DNA of 64,000 nucleotides from assembly GCA_022393335.1 (NCBI GenBank), contig JAJEKB010000801.1:117654-181653 (forward strand), in the 5' to 3' direction. Source of the stretch: Macrotrachela quadricornifera. Taxonomy: Eukaryota > Rotifera > Eurotatoria > Philodinida > Philodinidae. The notes under the pieces are model-generated. The model saw only the letters and a program-made list of their open reading frames with translations. It searched no databases and had not been told where the DNA came from. Within the stretch, counting starts at the first letter, position 1; every line of letters starts with the position of its first letter. The position numbers and the translations under genes were made by a program. Of the stretch, positions 1 to 12,629 are shown one piece after another.

Positions 1-3000
1 TTTGATGATATTGAATTATTTGTACGTTATCTTGAAACAATTATGGAATATACAAGAGAATTAGAACGTGATTATCGACGAAAAGATAAAAAATCAAGTT
101 TGTTCATTAATATATTCTTTTAATTTTAATATATTTATTATTTCTAGTTGGTTTAAAACAAATAGTTGAAAAATTACCTGATGATAAATATTTTATTGAT
201 ATATTACAAAAATTTAAATATTCATTTAATCTATTAGGTGACGTTAAACATATAATACATAATCCAAATGCACCAGAATTAATACATTATTTATTATCAC
301 CATTACAATTTATTGTATATACATTACGTACAAAACATGTTAATCAATTACAATTAGCACAAGATATATGGGTACCAATAATAACAAAAGAAGCAAAAGA
401 ATTATTATTAAATTGTTTAACATCAAAAGAACATGAAACTTTACGAAATCTTGGTCCAGCATGGATTCGTACAGCGTATAAAATCAAATAAAATTTTTTA
501 TTTTTTTTTTAGATTTTTTTTTTCATTTATATTTAGTGAAGAAACATCACAAAAGTATGGTGATTATCGACCGGTATTTTTTGAAGGACGTCCTATATGG
601 TTTCAAGAATCATCTAATGAACATCCATTACAACCAACACGTAGTATTGATGAACGTCAAACATCAATCTGGTCTTCTCCTCGAGTATGTATTTAATTAT
701 TTCATTTTTCTTTTTTTTTAAATTTTAATCAACAATTCAAAAAAAAGCCAATCTATTTTATTTAGCAACCAAATCAAAATAATAATAATAATGGTCAATC
801 AATAAATCATCAGACAACACCTGTTGGACGATCATCACCAGCAATAGGACATTTTGATACATCAACTGTTGATCGATCAGTTAAAAATGGTGCTACAGAT
901 AATTATAATGTTCATTTACAAAATGAACATGCTTGGGCTATTGATAGAAAACGTGCAGGAGCTAAGTTAGTTATTAGATTAATTAATTTAGTTAAAATTA
1001 GATTGGATTTAATTGTTGTTGTTTTTTTTGTTTTTATAAAGAATTTGTGTAGTAAAAGTGGATCGTAAAGGACAAAATCATAAAGAATTAACTGTACGAC
1101 GTGGTGAATTACTTGAAATTGAAAATAATTCCAAGAAATGGTGGCGTGCAAGAAATTTTCATGGTGATGTTGGTCATGTACCACATAATATTGTTGAAGA
1201 AATTGAAATAGAACAGCGACCAATTGTATGTTAAAATGTTCTTTTCTTTTTCTTTAATATCAATAAAAAAGAATAATTAATAATTTTATTGCTTTTTGTT
1301 TTTGTCTTTATTATAGAAAACTACATCGTCGAATCCATCAGGTATAAATTCGCATCGTCCTCTAACAAACACAATTAGTCGTTCGCGTCATAACTGATCA
1401 AAATAATTAAATACCAAGCTTATACTATCTCTTTACACTTTCTCACCCTCTGTTCGCTTTTTTTCCTTCTTTTTGTCTTTTTTTTCTTGTTATTATTGCA
1501 TGTGTACAATACACTCACTTCTCTATTTCTATTGTGTTCATGCGTACACGTATGATGTGTGTGTGTGTGTGTGCTTTTGGTTCAGCTTATTCTTTTGATT
1601 TAGATTAGAGATATAAGTGAGTGTATCATTGCTCTTTCGTTTTTTTTTAAGTCATCAATAATTACAGAAAGAATAAATCAAAACAGTGAAATTTTTGAAA
1701 AAAAAGAAACAATAACAGTTAGTTTCATTGTTCGTTTCTTTTTTTCTTCTTTTATTTAATAGTTCGTACATATGTACAAAGCAGTATCTTTCATTGTGTA
1801 CTGCTTGATTGTACTATTGAAATATCAATTTTATCATATGTTGCAATCATTCTCTTTGTATATATATATAGAAATGTTCATTGTTTATCATTTTATGTAT
1901 GTCTACATTCGTCTTTTTTTTTTCTTGCCAATTAGAGAAGAAAAATACAAAATTTTCCTGTTATTGAGCATGTTACATCAATAGTAACTATATCTGCCCT
2001 ATTTTCTTTTTCGTTCTTTCAATTTGATATTCTTAAAATTTATCTAACAAGATGGATATCGACGGGCAATTATTCTTTCTCCTATATGTGTGTATATGTA
2101 TATTGTACTTTTTTTTAAGTGTACAAAAAGGTAAAAAAAACCTTTAACAAATAATTGTATATGTACTATGTCTATTGATTCAAAAATCTATTTGTCATTG
2201 TGTTTCATTCGTTCTTTCATCGTTCTTGATTTTGTTTTCTTTGTTTTTTTTGTTATTGTGTTAATTAACCATTGCTCATTGAAATTTGTTTTTTTTTTCT
2301 AAATTCTTCATTCATTCGTCATAATGTTGAAAACACGAATAAATCGAATGTGAGTGAATTAGAGAGAATAAAACACACACACATACACATTTTAAGCTTT
2401 TGTCTTATTGCTGCGTGTTTTACACACATATATTTACATTACTCTTCTGCACTATAGACAAAAACGCTGATTAATTTTTATATAAAAAATATATACAATA
2501 TCTGCTTATATATTTATGTATATATATATACTTTAGCTTTGATCTCACGTTCATCAAGTGTACCGAATCGGAGATTTCTTAATGTCAATGGATATCGTCC
2601 ACGTAATGGCAATGATTATACACAGTTCCTTCTTCGTTCACCATCTTCTGGAAATAATTTCATTATGCAATCAAATAATAGCACAGTTACAAATCCAGTA
2701 ATTGCAAGAGATCAATTTTTTCAACAACCATTTCCATCATCAAATTTTTCAACATCATCTCCTCCACAAACAATTCCCCCGCCAGCACCACCACCACCTC
2801 CAGCTCCACCAATACCATTAGATTTATTAACTAATCGATCATCGCCATGGTCAACAATAAATATACCAGAAACTAGTAGAACAAGGCGTACTCGTGCAAA
2901 TACTAATTGTAAGTTTTTTTGTTTAAAACAAATTAACTTTATTTTTACTTGAATAGAATATGAAAAAATGAACATTTTCATAATTGATCAAAGATAAGAG

Positions 3001-4084
3001 ATAGTAGAAATCATTCATATCATTTCATTGTTTGATAAAATATACTATAATTGACTAATATTACAATCAAAATCAAATAGAAATAGAATGATTAGTTATC
3101 TTTAATAATTGTAATTGTTCAGATTATGAATATCACATATATTCAGATATAGATTATATTCGCTCATAACTATGCATGCATTTCAGAATTGACTATAATA
3201 AGTCTATATACAATAAAATATGTGATCCAAAAACTGACTGATCACAGATATTCGAAAAGAATTTCATTCTGAATTTGTTGAGTAGTTCCTAAACTGAAAT
3301 TGAAGTTTGAATTAGAGTCTGAGTTCGATGCATGTCTAGTCATAATACTGTATAGGAATTCCATTATGTGAATAAGGTTAAGTTTGATTACTTATTCTAA
3401 AAACTTTGGCATAATTTTAATTTCTTCTTTTCTCTTAGCTACTTCACAAGTAGATGAATTACAACAAGAATTAACACAACGTTTGACAGATCGAATTGGT
3501 TTTATAAATCAAAATTCATCAAAAGAAGATGTTCAACGTTGGTTAACATCAAAAAATATCTCACCTGGGTAGATATATATTTTCTATATAAAAATAAAAG
3601 AAGAGAGAACTTTTTTTTAAAGACTTGCTCAAAATTTACGTGGTATGAATGGTGAGGAATTATTTCAATTAACAAAATCTACACTTGATCAATTTACCAA
3701 TGAAACTGAATCAGCTAGAATTTATGCATTATTATTACAACAAAAACAATTATCTGGTGTAAGATTTTATTGTTTATGAATTTATTTTAAATTTTTTTTT
3801 GCTTTTAGTATCGAAATGGAAACGCATCTGAAAGATCACCTATGTTAAATAATAATGGTTTTGGTTCGCTTAAAGCTAGTACAATTAAAGGTGCTGATGG
3901 TAATATAAAATTAAGATATTTTTTTAATATAATTAACTAATAAAAAATTTCTCTATGTGCTTTGTTTTTAGATAGTTTTTCTTTAAGATTTAATGATACA
4001 TTAAGTCGTTCATTAAAAATAAAATTAAAACAACGACGTGATAAAATTGAACAATCAGAATTAATTGATCGAACGGTATTATAA
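1..4084 (+). CDS. EPS8: EPS8-family actin regulator, 3' part (5' end outside window)
   Basis: Eleven exons can be joined (1-97, 148-475, 537-684, 766-965, 1042-1225, 1317-1341, 2537-2908, 3439-3568, 3623-3758, 3809-3899, 3972-4084), giving 607 codons open from base 1. EPS8 proteins link receptor signalling to actin through a PTB domain, an SH3 domain and a C-terminal actin-capping/bundling module. Seen here are the helical central region (FKYSFNLLGDVKHIIHNP, then LRTKHVNQLQ), an SH3 domain (LTVRRGELLEIENNSKKWW, then GDVGHVPHNIV), a proline-rich linker with a long PPPAPPPPPAPP-like run, and a C-terminal helical domain (VQRWLTSKNISPG, LAQNLRGMNGEELFQL) matching the EPS8 effector domain. The PTB domain would lie upstream. 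Two introns are long (1342-2536 and 2909-3438). Exon six can also be read through to a stop at 1395-1397. Family assignment is strong; the paralogue cannot be fixed. Confidence 0.9.
1317..1397 (+). other. EPS8: Alternative terminal exon of the EPS8-like gene
   Basis: The exon after the SH3 domain has an internal splice donor (exon end 1341, GT at 1342-1343) needed to reach the proline-rich and actin-binding exons. If that donor is not used, the frame stays open for 18 more codons and ends at TGA 1395-1397. The product would keep SH3 and lack the actin-binding module. The bases that follow to 2536 are T-rich with a (GT)n run near 1557-1572 and would be intron or 3' UTR. Only transcripts can show whether both forms exist. 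Confidence 0.45.
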
Positions 4085-6630
4085 AATATTTTTTTTTAAT
4101 GTATATTTCTTGACAATCAGTTGCCTTCATTTTTTTTCTTATTTTTTATTTTTTAAATAACGTCTTTAAATGACACAACTAGAATTTTCTATTAAAAATA
4201 AAAATCTTATATGTGTATTCTATTTTAAGAATTATAAATAATTGAAATTTTTCTTGTTGTGTAACGTATTATTAATAATATAAGACGAATAAGAAATAAT
4301 AAGTGTTGATGTATATGTTATCAATTGACTATTTTATATGTTTGAATGAACCATAAATTCTTTGTTTTTTTTCAACGTGAGGATGGTGTTTGAGAGATCA
4401 GCTAGTTTACAAATTATAATGTGTGAAAAATATACGTCGAAAGGATTATATATCTTTAATGGTCAAATAAAGTGAGCTCGAAATTTTGAGCTCCCTTTTT
4501 CTGACTGCCAATGGATATTACGCATGTGAATCGCACAAAAATTTCCGAACGCTAGCACAAACTATGCACCACTACACAATACTGATTATATGAATTCGAA
4601 TATTCATTAGTTCATTTTTGGTAAACTATAGACAGAAAACTTTCGGCTTTATCTAAATGACAAGACACATTGTTCAAGAACAAATACTATATTAGTATTG
4701 ATAATAATATCAAAAAATAAATAAATGAGTTTTAAAGGCTTTATCAATGTTGTAAATATCATTCTAATTGGCAGCAGTTATTGATAAAAAATAATGTAAA
4801 ATTATCACCTGGACAGTGCCAAGAAATATAAGTGAAATAGTAGCACGTTAGAAAGATGTCACAATACTTTAGCCGAATCGAAAGAATGGACAATTTTGAA
4901 CTAGCAGAATTGAAGAACAAATGATGCTCTATTGGACACACCGTGCTGTCACATCGAACAATTCCGATTTTTGGAATAATTAAGTCTTGAATTTATGTGC
5001 AATCTGTAATCAGTTCAATTGTAAAGCACTGCAAATTTCTTTAAAACTAAAGTCAACTTTAGAGAATTCGAACATAATCTTGGATCTTATTTTTAATATA
5101 ATTTTTATGGTGAAAAACATAAAAAAGTGTTAGTCAAAATTTCACGAAAAACGATTTTTAACATTTTATCACTAATAGTATGTTGAGTCTATCTTCATGA
5201 AAACAAAAACCTATTTTGAAAAAATCTTTTTATCAAAATACTTAGAATTAAAAGCTCTACAATTACTGAGAATTTCATCGAAATCCAAGGAATTTTTTGT
5301 ATATTTCTTCTTATGAATTTTTATTTTTCGTCTAATTCATCTCATTCCGATCACCACTAGCTAAACTATTAAAAACACGAGTGATAATAAAGGTAATTAC
5401 AGCGAATATAATAAGTAATATACGCCATCAATTATGTTAAAAATATCCTCTTATATTTGTTTCATGTATAATAAAACATTCTTTCATTAATGAATTTTCT
5501 AATGAAATTATATTTAATTAATATGAATATATATGCGAAAAAAGCGTACATGAAAGCTAACCATTATTCGATTAATAAAATGTTAACTAGTTGATCTTGT
5601 CTCCTTGCTTTTACTTGTATCTGCATGTATATACGAGTGAAGAGCGCGCGCTCAATTGTATCGTCCACGAAAATATTTGATGAAACTAAATTTACTAATG
5701 GGAAAAAACCACGTGTTGCATTTGATGGAGCTATGTCGAATGTATATGAAAACAATATTTTCTCTACGATTCTCAATGATATGACGGAGATTCATAATAT
5801 AACCAGCTGAAGCAGCGCTATGTATATAGCGTGATGATCATTATTCTCAATTTTGTGTAAAACTTTTGTTTTAACAAGGTTTTTGAAACAAACGTCTTTC
5901 ACTTGTCAAATTATTTTCTTTTCTTCTCTCTTGCACATTCGATCAAATTTATTTCAATCGAATTTCTTGAAATGGAACACCGATGATTTAATCTGTATTT
6001 GAGTAAACATGAAAAGCGTCTTAACGTCTATTATTGATAGGTTCACATTCATCAAGTTCAGATACAAGCAACAATTTTAAAAAGATCGCAATGTAAAGAA
6101 AAAATCAAAATTTTCTTGCATCAGTCTGTGTGGAAAGACTAAGTATTTAATATTGTTACTATGATTTCTCGAGAAATAAAACAGCTAGAATCTTGATTTT
6201 TTCAAAAGAAAATGGCCATCATCTTGAGACTAATATATTTTAAAAAAATTATTAAAATTGGTTAAGTAAAAGTCGACTTATAAACATTGTTCTATGTCAA
6301 ATCAAACGCTACAATGGATGTGCTCTTCAACCATATATACATTTTATGGAACTTGTCGTACAACATGTGTCACGAAAATTATGAGTTCTTGCATTCTTTA
6401 TATGTATATATAATTATCGTCGTGATCGACAATATAAAATGTCTTTAAAAGAATTATTTGAAGAAAAGAAGAAGAAGAAGACGAAATAAAGCGACAAATG
6501 TACATTTCGTACACATCTTATAAGAGGAAAATGGCAAGCAACGGTTGTCTGCTTTAAAATGATTGAAACTTAAAAAAGAAAAATTTAATCGAAGAAAAAT
6601 ACACGAGATTACTTTTAGCTTAATATCTCA
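4085..6630. other. Intergenic spacer, no gene recognised
   Basis: AT-rich DNA between the EPS8-like gene and the next + strand gene. Short open frames on both strands around 5564-5810 overlap each other, have no recognisable motif and are probably chance. A small hairpin (GAGCTC either side of an 8-base loop) lies near 4474-4493. A purine-rich GAAGAAGAAGAAG tract lies near 6465-6482. Nothing else could be supported. Confidence 0.5.
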
Positions 6631-7669
6631 ATGTTTCGTTATTTATTTGAACATGGAATCTCTTTTAATCATTATCGTTTGTTACTACAGTATAATAATC
6701 GATTTTTAAATAAACGAATTATTCTTAGTATTTTATTTTTGCTATTCTTATTTTTTATATGGAGAATATGGAGTCAGTATTTTATTTTTTTTTTAAATGA
6801 AAAAAAAATAATCTTTGTTTTTATATTAATTTTCAATAGGTGATAGAATAGCTTTTGGACAATATAAATATGTATTTGCTATAGAAAGAATAATTGAAGC
6901 ACGTTCATCACGTTTTCATAATACTACAGTTGCTCAAGCAGGTTCATTACGAATGTTACGATTTAGTAAATCAGATATTCAAGGTGTAATTGATCTTGAA
7001 AATCCTTATGTTATTCTATTTGATTATATGCGTTTACAATTACTTTGTCTTCTATGGAATCCTGAACCAGAACATATACTAATTATTGGTCTTGGTGCTA
7101 ATATATTACCTAAAATTATTCATTATATTTCAGCAAATACATTAATTGATATAGTAGAAATTGATTCCGTAATAGTTGATTTAGCAAGAAAATATTTTTA
7201 TCTTCAAGAAAATAGTTTTATTCAAATACATGTTGAAGAAGGTAGACATTTTATAGAACGACAACGATCAAATCAATATGATATAATTATAGTTGATGTA
7301 TCTATAAATAATGGTCATGTACCACATACATTACGTACACTTGAATGTTTTGGAGAATATTTACGTATTTTAAAATCAACTGGTCTTGTTGTAGCAAATT
7401 TTCCTTATGAACAAGAAAGTCGATATAGACAAACATTTGTACGTGCACTTTTTAAATATATTTATCGAGGAATAACTAAAGATAATTATATTTTAATTGG
7501 ACTTAATAAACAAGCAAAAATATTTAATCAGAATGATTTTCAATTAAAAGCAAGAACTCTTCAACAAAGTAAAACTCTACCAGATATGATTTGGACTGAA
7601 GAAATTCAATATATTCATGATGGTAATGATGATAAATGGAATATATCAGCAACAATTTTTACAGATTAA
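6631..7669 (+). CDS. Membrane-anchored spermidine-synthase-fold methyltransferase-like protein
   Basis: Two exons (6631-6772 and 6840-7669; 67-nt intron with a GTCAGT donor) give 323 aa. Residues about 29-46 form a strongly hydrophobic segment (ILSILFLLFLFFIW), so a signal anchor with the catalytic part on one side of a membrane is likely. The rest has the layout of the polyamine-synthase / class I methyltransferase fold: ILIIGLGANILPK (nucleotide-binding loop), VEIDSVIVDLARKYF (acidic end of beta 2), then YDIIIVDVS followed by a helix and GLVVANFP. True spermidine synthases carry a DSSDP-like motif at the aminopropyl site; here it reads DVSINNG, so spermidine synthesis is doubtful. METTL13-type C-terminal domains are a reasonable comparison. 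Substrate unknown. A TTTTAG acceptor-like site lies 12 bases before the ATG. Confidence 0.75.
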
Positions 7670-8591
7670 AATTTCTTAAATAACTATATTTTAAAAATAA
7701 CAAAACTAAAAATCTAAGATATATAATTCGAGATAACTGAAAATAAATAGTAATATAAATTTAAAAATATATATTTATTTTTATACAACTCAATAGAATG
7801 AAATGAATTATTTCTTTATTATATAAAGAAAAAAAAGATTAGAAATTAGAAGGAGAAAGAATAATTGAGAATAAGAAAAATATCTCTTATCTTTTTATAA
7901 ATCAAGGATAAGAAACAAATCCTTGTTCTATCATATATGAAGGATAAATAGATGATGTATAGGGTCATGTTCATAATTTAGTGATACACATGCTAATTAA
8001 TCAATACAATAAATAGTTTTAAGATTTAAAAATTTTAAATATATCTCTTATATTTAATCGAATAGGTTTGATGATTTCTAAAATTTCATTTAATCATTAT
8101 AGATTTTACAATTGATTGTTGATGATAGGAATAGAACAATTTTTAATATAAATCATATTAAATGATGAAATTTGGCATATAACAGATGTTTATAATTATG
8201 ATCGATCAATTAGAACATAATATTTTGTTTAAAATGAATTAAAACAATAAAATAAATAATTTTTCATGAATATATTATCTAGAAAAATTTTTCAAACTTA
8301 AATTCTATATCCATCATTATAACTATATTCAAATTAAGCAGTTACATCATCATATTTTTCCTCGAGCTACCTTGACTAGTGATATATAGAGCGATTTTTT
8401 TTTATCTTAGATCGATACAAGGAGACAAAAAAAAACGAATGATTGTAATTTCCTTTATACTCAATTGATTTATATAAGCCACAATATTATCGACCATAAC
8501 CACATTTTTTTTTAATAATATTTACTTTTATTAACATTTTTATTAAATACTTTATTTATTTAGTTAATATTAAATTTCATATTAATATAAT
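7670..8591. other. Intergenic spacer, no gene recognised
   Basis: About 0.9 kb of AT-rich DNA between two + strand genes. No open frame with family motifs, no repeat arms and no RNA gene was seen. The upstream part probably holds the 3' UTR of the spermidine-synthase-like gene and the last 100 bases the promoter/5' UTR of the thioredoxin. Confidence 0.5.
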
Positions 8592-9006
8592 ATGGTTCGT
8601 TTAATTTCAACACGATCAGAACTTCAATCTGAACTTAAAAATGAAAGAAATAGACGTAAATTAGTTGTATTAGATTTTTATGCAACGTAAATTAAATATA
8701 ATTTATAAAAATTTTATATTTAATAGTTATTGTTTTTTTTTTATTATTAGATGGTGTCCTCCCTGTATGGCTGTTGGGCCACAAATTGAAGAATGGAGTG
8801 CCCGTGATTATAAAGATAAAGTTGTGTTTCTTAAATGTGATATTGATAAAGCAGGACCTCTTTATCAAGAATATAGACTTCAATCAATTCCAACATTTAT
8901 CTTTTTTCAAGATGGAAAAGAAGTTCATCGATTTATTGGAGGAAATATTGATCAATTAAGACATGAGATTGATTTTCGAAGACGAATTCAAACGAGACAA
9001 CATTAA
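8592..9006 (+). CDS. Thioredoxin with WCPPC active site
   Basis: Two exons (8592-8686, 8751-9006) encode a 116-aa single-domain thioredoxin, about the usual length. The order is typical: KLVVLDFYAT, the active site WCPPC, then KVVFLKCDIDKAG, the cis-proline segment SIPTFIFFQDGKEV and a terminal helix. The intron splits the conserved ATW segment just before the active-site Trp. Classical thioredoxins have WCGPC; the Pro-Pro form is known from nucleoredoxins and tryparedoxins. The short length and otherwise classical core argue for a thioredoxin variant rather than nucleoredoxin. There is no signal peptide, so the cytosol is likely. It should reduce protein disulfides, but the altered dipeptide would shift redox potential and partner choice. 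A T-rich run precedes the start. Confidence 0.92.
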
Positions 9007-12000
9007 TTAAATTATCATAATACATATAAATTCAAAAAAAGAAAAGAAAACTTAATCTTTACTTTAATGTTTACAAATTTTAGCAAGTCTATTTTATTAT
9101 TTAATTACTTGATGATTTCGTATTGTATTAGAATAATGTTTATGTTGTAAAAGTATTTATCATTAGTATTAGATATTTTAATTTTATTCTTATTTCTTCT
9201 ATGTAATAAAATATAAATAAAGATTTAAAAATATTTTTTTTGATTTAATTTTTCTTTATATTAGTCCTACATTTATATATATTTTGAAAATTTGAATAGA
9301 TAAATTATTTGAAATCATGAGAAGAATTATAATTTGTTCTTGATATTTTAATTAGTAAATATCTGTATCATTTAATGTTGATTAAATCTTGATCAATTTA
9401 TAAATCAATCAAGTTATCAGTTAGAATTTTTATGTATTCTAAAAGCTTAACTGAGAATCTTCTTTAATCATGAATTATATCAACATATGAATAATCATCT
9501 TAGAGAAATTTTATCTTGAGATTTATGATTTAAATATTTCGTATAATCATCAAATACTTGATAAATGGCTTTCATGTACTAGAATTGCTTTTAACATATA
9601 ATGACATTGAAATTTATCACGCATGATTTATTTGTTTTGATAAGCTATCATTGATATTAATCTTGTGTGTCTAGTTATTTATAAAATATGTATTGACAAA
9701 TTTCTGATTTTTATATCTATTAGAAAATTTATAGCGAAAAAAAGTAAAAAAATTTAGTATAAAATCATAATAAATACAATGAGTTGTGAATTATTGTACT
9801 TTGAATTGATTGAATTTGAGATTTATTCGTTAAGGATTTCTCCTCCTCATAATGGATATCCTACTTAAAACAGTCCGTTTGAGCTGAAACTGTGTCATAC
9901 TAAGTTAAACTTCTAAACGATTTGCTAATTTTCAGCAGAACCCTTATAACTTGACTAAAATTAAAGATACAGAACTGGGGCTGGTTTTAAATTAAAGCTA
10001 ATCTCTGCGTCCTACCTTTTGTCTGAATGGAATTTTGAAATTCCTTTCCATTCGTTTTTTATGAACATTTTGGTACACATGACGTGCCAATAAGGTACAA
10101 AAAGGATGACCCTGCGACAGTAAATTTCGTTTTTCCCAGGCCAAGAGTCACTTATAAAAAGTCTGTTCGGACAAAATTTGATTCTTATCTAGGTCTTCAA
10201 AAAAAAATATTGGGAATATCTTGAATCGTGTGAAAGTAATTTCAATTTTATCAACAAAAACCTATGTTTTGAGAAAAACGATAGATAAGTTTTTCGAACA
10301 ATTTTTTTGTTGAAATTTAGAAAAACCATAATAAAATGGTAAATTTTTAATGTATTTCGCTAGACTTTTTCAAAATGCGTAATAAATGGAGTAGCTAACA
10401 TAATCTATCTCGTTCAAATATACGTTTTCTCCACTCTAAATCACATGATACATATATTTGTATACTACTATATTATCTGGAAATCAATGATTCGCGTTGC
10501 TTGTTTGCTAAGTTTTAAAAAATTGAAAGAATATCAACAAAAACAAATCAAATACTATAGGCGAACTATGAACAGTTTTATTCATGTTTTATTGGTTTCA
10601 CAGCATCAGAGATTTTTGTTTTCTAGATTTTTTAATTATTTGATAAGAAACTGACAGAATTAGTCAGTGCTAACTTCATAGAATTTGTTGTAACAAATGG
10701 AAAAATTCATTTCTCGCACAAAGTCTAAATTCTCTTGGATGCATTCTTACACACTATACCTCAATTATCGATGTTCACTATGGAGAATAGATTAAAAATA
10801 CAAAATCTATATCTAGAGCATTTAGAAATGTATAAAGGTAGGGGTAAAAATGATCTCTTCAGGGCTTATACAAATGATAAAACAATTTTTTTCCAAAAAA
10901 AAAGACGTTTTAAAAAATCATAAAGAATTTTGTTAAAACTCATGATAGTGTGATGGACAATTTTTTCGTTAAGTTTATGAAAACGCATACATATTCTGAA
11001 AGTGAAGATTCTAGCACAGCTTTCCATGAAAAAAAACTCAATATCGATTTCAATGCTCCCATTCATAGAAACATTTGGCATTCAAAACTCGAAGAAAGGC
11101 GAGATATCATCAATATAGACGTATAAGCGTTTGGCAGCAGGACATTTTCTATCAAATTTTTGTGTTGCTTGCAGTCACAAGACTCTTGCTTCGAGCTAAG
11201 AAACAAAATTGATTTGCAAGTGAAGAGAATATGTTATTGGCTTATGTGTTATGCTATGTTTCAAGGTCTATCATACAGTGAATTATTTCTAATAAAAATG
11301 ACTATATTACGAAGAGTGAAGATCACTAAGTACTGGAATTTCTAATAATAGAACACATGATTTCGATCTATGCATCCATATAAACTATATTTTTTGCATT
11401 AAATCCAAACGAATTTCGTTTGAAAAAGTCTAAGCATAAAAAAATTAATTGAAGTCTGATGAAAACGAGATTTCTTTATATGAATCAATAAAGATTATAA
11501 AATATAAAATAAGAACAGAATAAAATATTTGATCAAGCGAAAGAGATTATATTAGTTGTGAATATAAAAATTAACTAATATAATGAATTTATTTTGAAAA
11601 CTAACTTTTCTTATGGATTCATATGAATAAATCCGGTTTTTGACAGGATTTTTATATCGTATATTACATGGATCAATCCTAAAATTTTTTTGTCCTGCTC
11701 CTCTAAAACCCTTAGCCTGCATTCAAGTATTCGCTTACAATGCTTAGACATATTTATGAATATACGCAAAATTTCAAATTTCTAAGTCTTGTATTATGCC
11801 GTAATCTACCATTTCTTCCACTTGAATAATATGCCATTTTCTATACATTATATAACGGAAGACTTACAATAAATGGCAAAACCTTGAATTTCAGATTTTA
11901 ATCCTTACAAACATTTTATGAAAATAAAAACAAAATACGCCAGAAGATGCAGCGTGAAAAGCTCTACAATCTACAATATTAAACTTGTGATGACTGTGTA

Positions 12001-12629
12001 TTTTTTCTTTCCAAATAAACAGTATTTTAATGTTACTTTCATTATAAAAAGGACACAATTAGAATAAAACTGTTTTTTGTAAATTGTAGAGCTTTTCACG
12101 CTGCATCTTCTAGTATATTTTAAATTTTTAGTAAAATGTATTTAGGAATTAAAAAATGAAATATAAAGTTCTCTGATTTATGATAGCTCATCCGTTAGCA
12201 GGTTGCATACACCAAATATAAAAGCAATGATGCACTGTAGTGAAATACAAAACTTAGAAGTCTGAAACTTTGCATATAATCCTAAATATACCTTAGCATT
12301 ACAACAAAATACTTAAACTTAAACTGGATTTTTTAGAAGAGTCAGTCGAAAAAATTTTTGGAGTGACCCACGTATTTATGCTATTCAAAATAATTGCATT
12401 TTATAAAAAGAATATCATACATTAATCTTATTTTATTCTACTTATAAAATTTCTGTAAATTAATATTTTTTTTTGTTTAAATTTAAAGAAATAAATTTTT
12501 CTATATCTTATTTGTGACTTTAAAAACAAAAAGAACACAAAAGAAAAAAAAAGAAACGAACAATAAAATAATAAATATGTACATACAAACATATACAAAA
12601 GAAAAATGTTCTTTTTTTTTTATTTTATT
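9007..12629. other. Large intergenic spacer with one near-palindromic repeat
   Basis: AT-rich spacer between the thioredoxin and the ING gene, which converge on it. 9007-9240 probably holds the thioredoxin 3' end (AATAAA-like motifs near 9200). A slightly less AT-rich stretch at about 9840-10150 looks like relic sequence but gave no frame or motif. A short hairpin (GAATGGA...TCCATTC) lies near 10026-10054. Short open frames at 10445-11345 have no recognisable family features. The near-palindrome at 11724-12316 is listed separately. Confidence 0.5.
11724..12316. repeat. Near-palindromic foldback element A
   Basis: The left half (about 11724-12015) reads as a diverged reverse complement of the right half (about 12030-12316). 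The innermost arms are best conserved: 29 bases at 11942-11970 (AGAAGATGCAGCGTGAAAAG...) match 12083-12111 perfectly in inverted orientation. Outward the arms keep aligning with substitutions and small gaps, for example CATTTTA near 11911-11917 against the complement near 12137-12143, and CTTCTAAG-like blocks further out. No protein-coding capacity and no clear target-site duplication were seen. It folds as one long imperfect hairpin. Confidence 0.75.

Noticed and set aside
433..721. Overlapping short frames reading through an EPS8 intron
   Set aside because: They run across a GT-AG intron (476-536); the family motif continues only after splicing.
912..1223. Minus-strand frame opposite the EPS8 SH3 exon
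   Set aside because: Shadow of the coding strand; His/Gln-rich translation without motif.
5564..5810. Two opposing frames in the spacer after EPS8
   Set aside because: They overlap on both strands, lack splice partners and family features.
10445..11345. Several short frames between thioredoxin and ING
   Set aside because: Low complexity, no conserved motif, no plausible splice chain.
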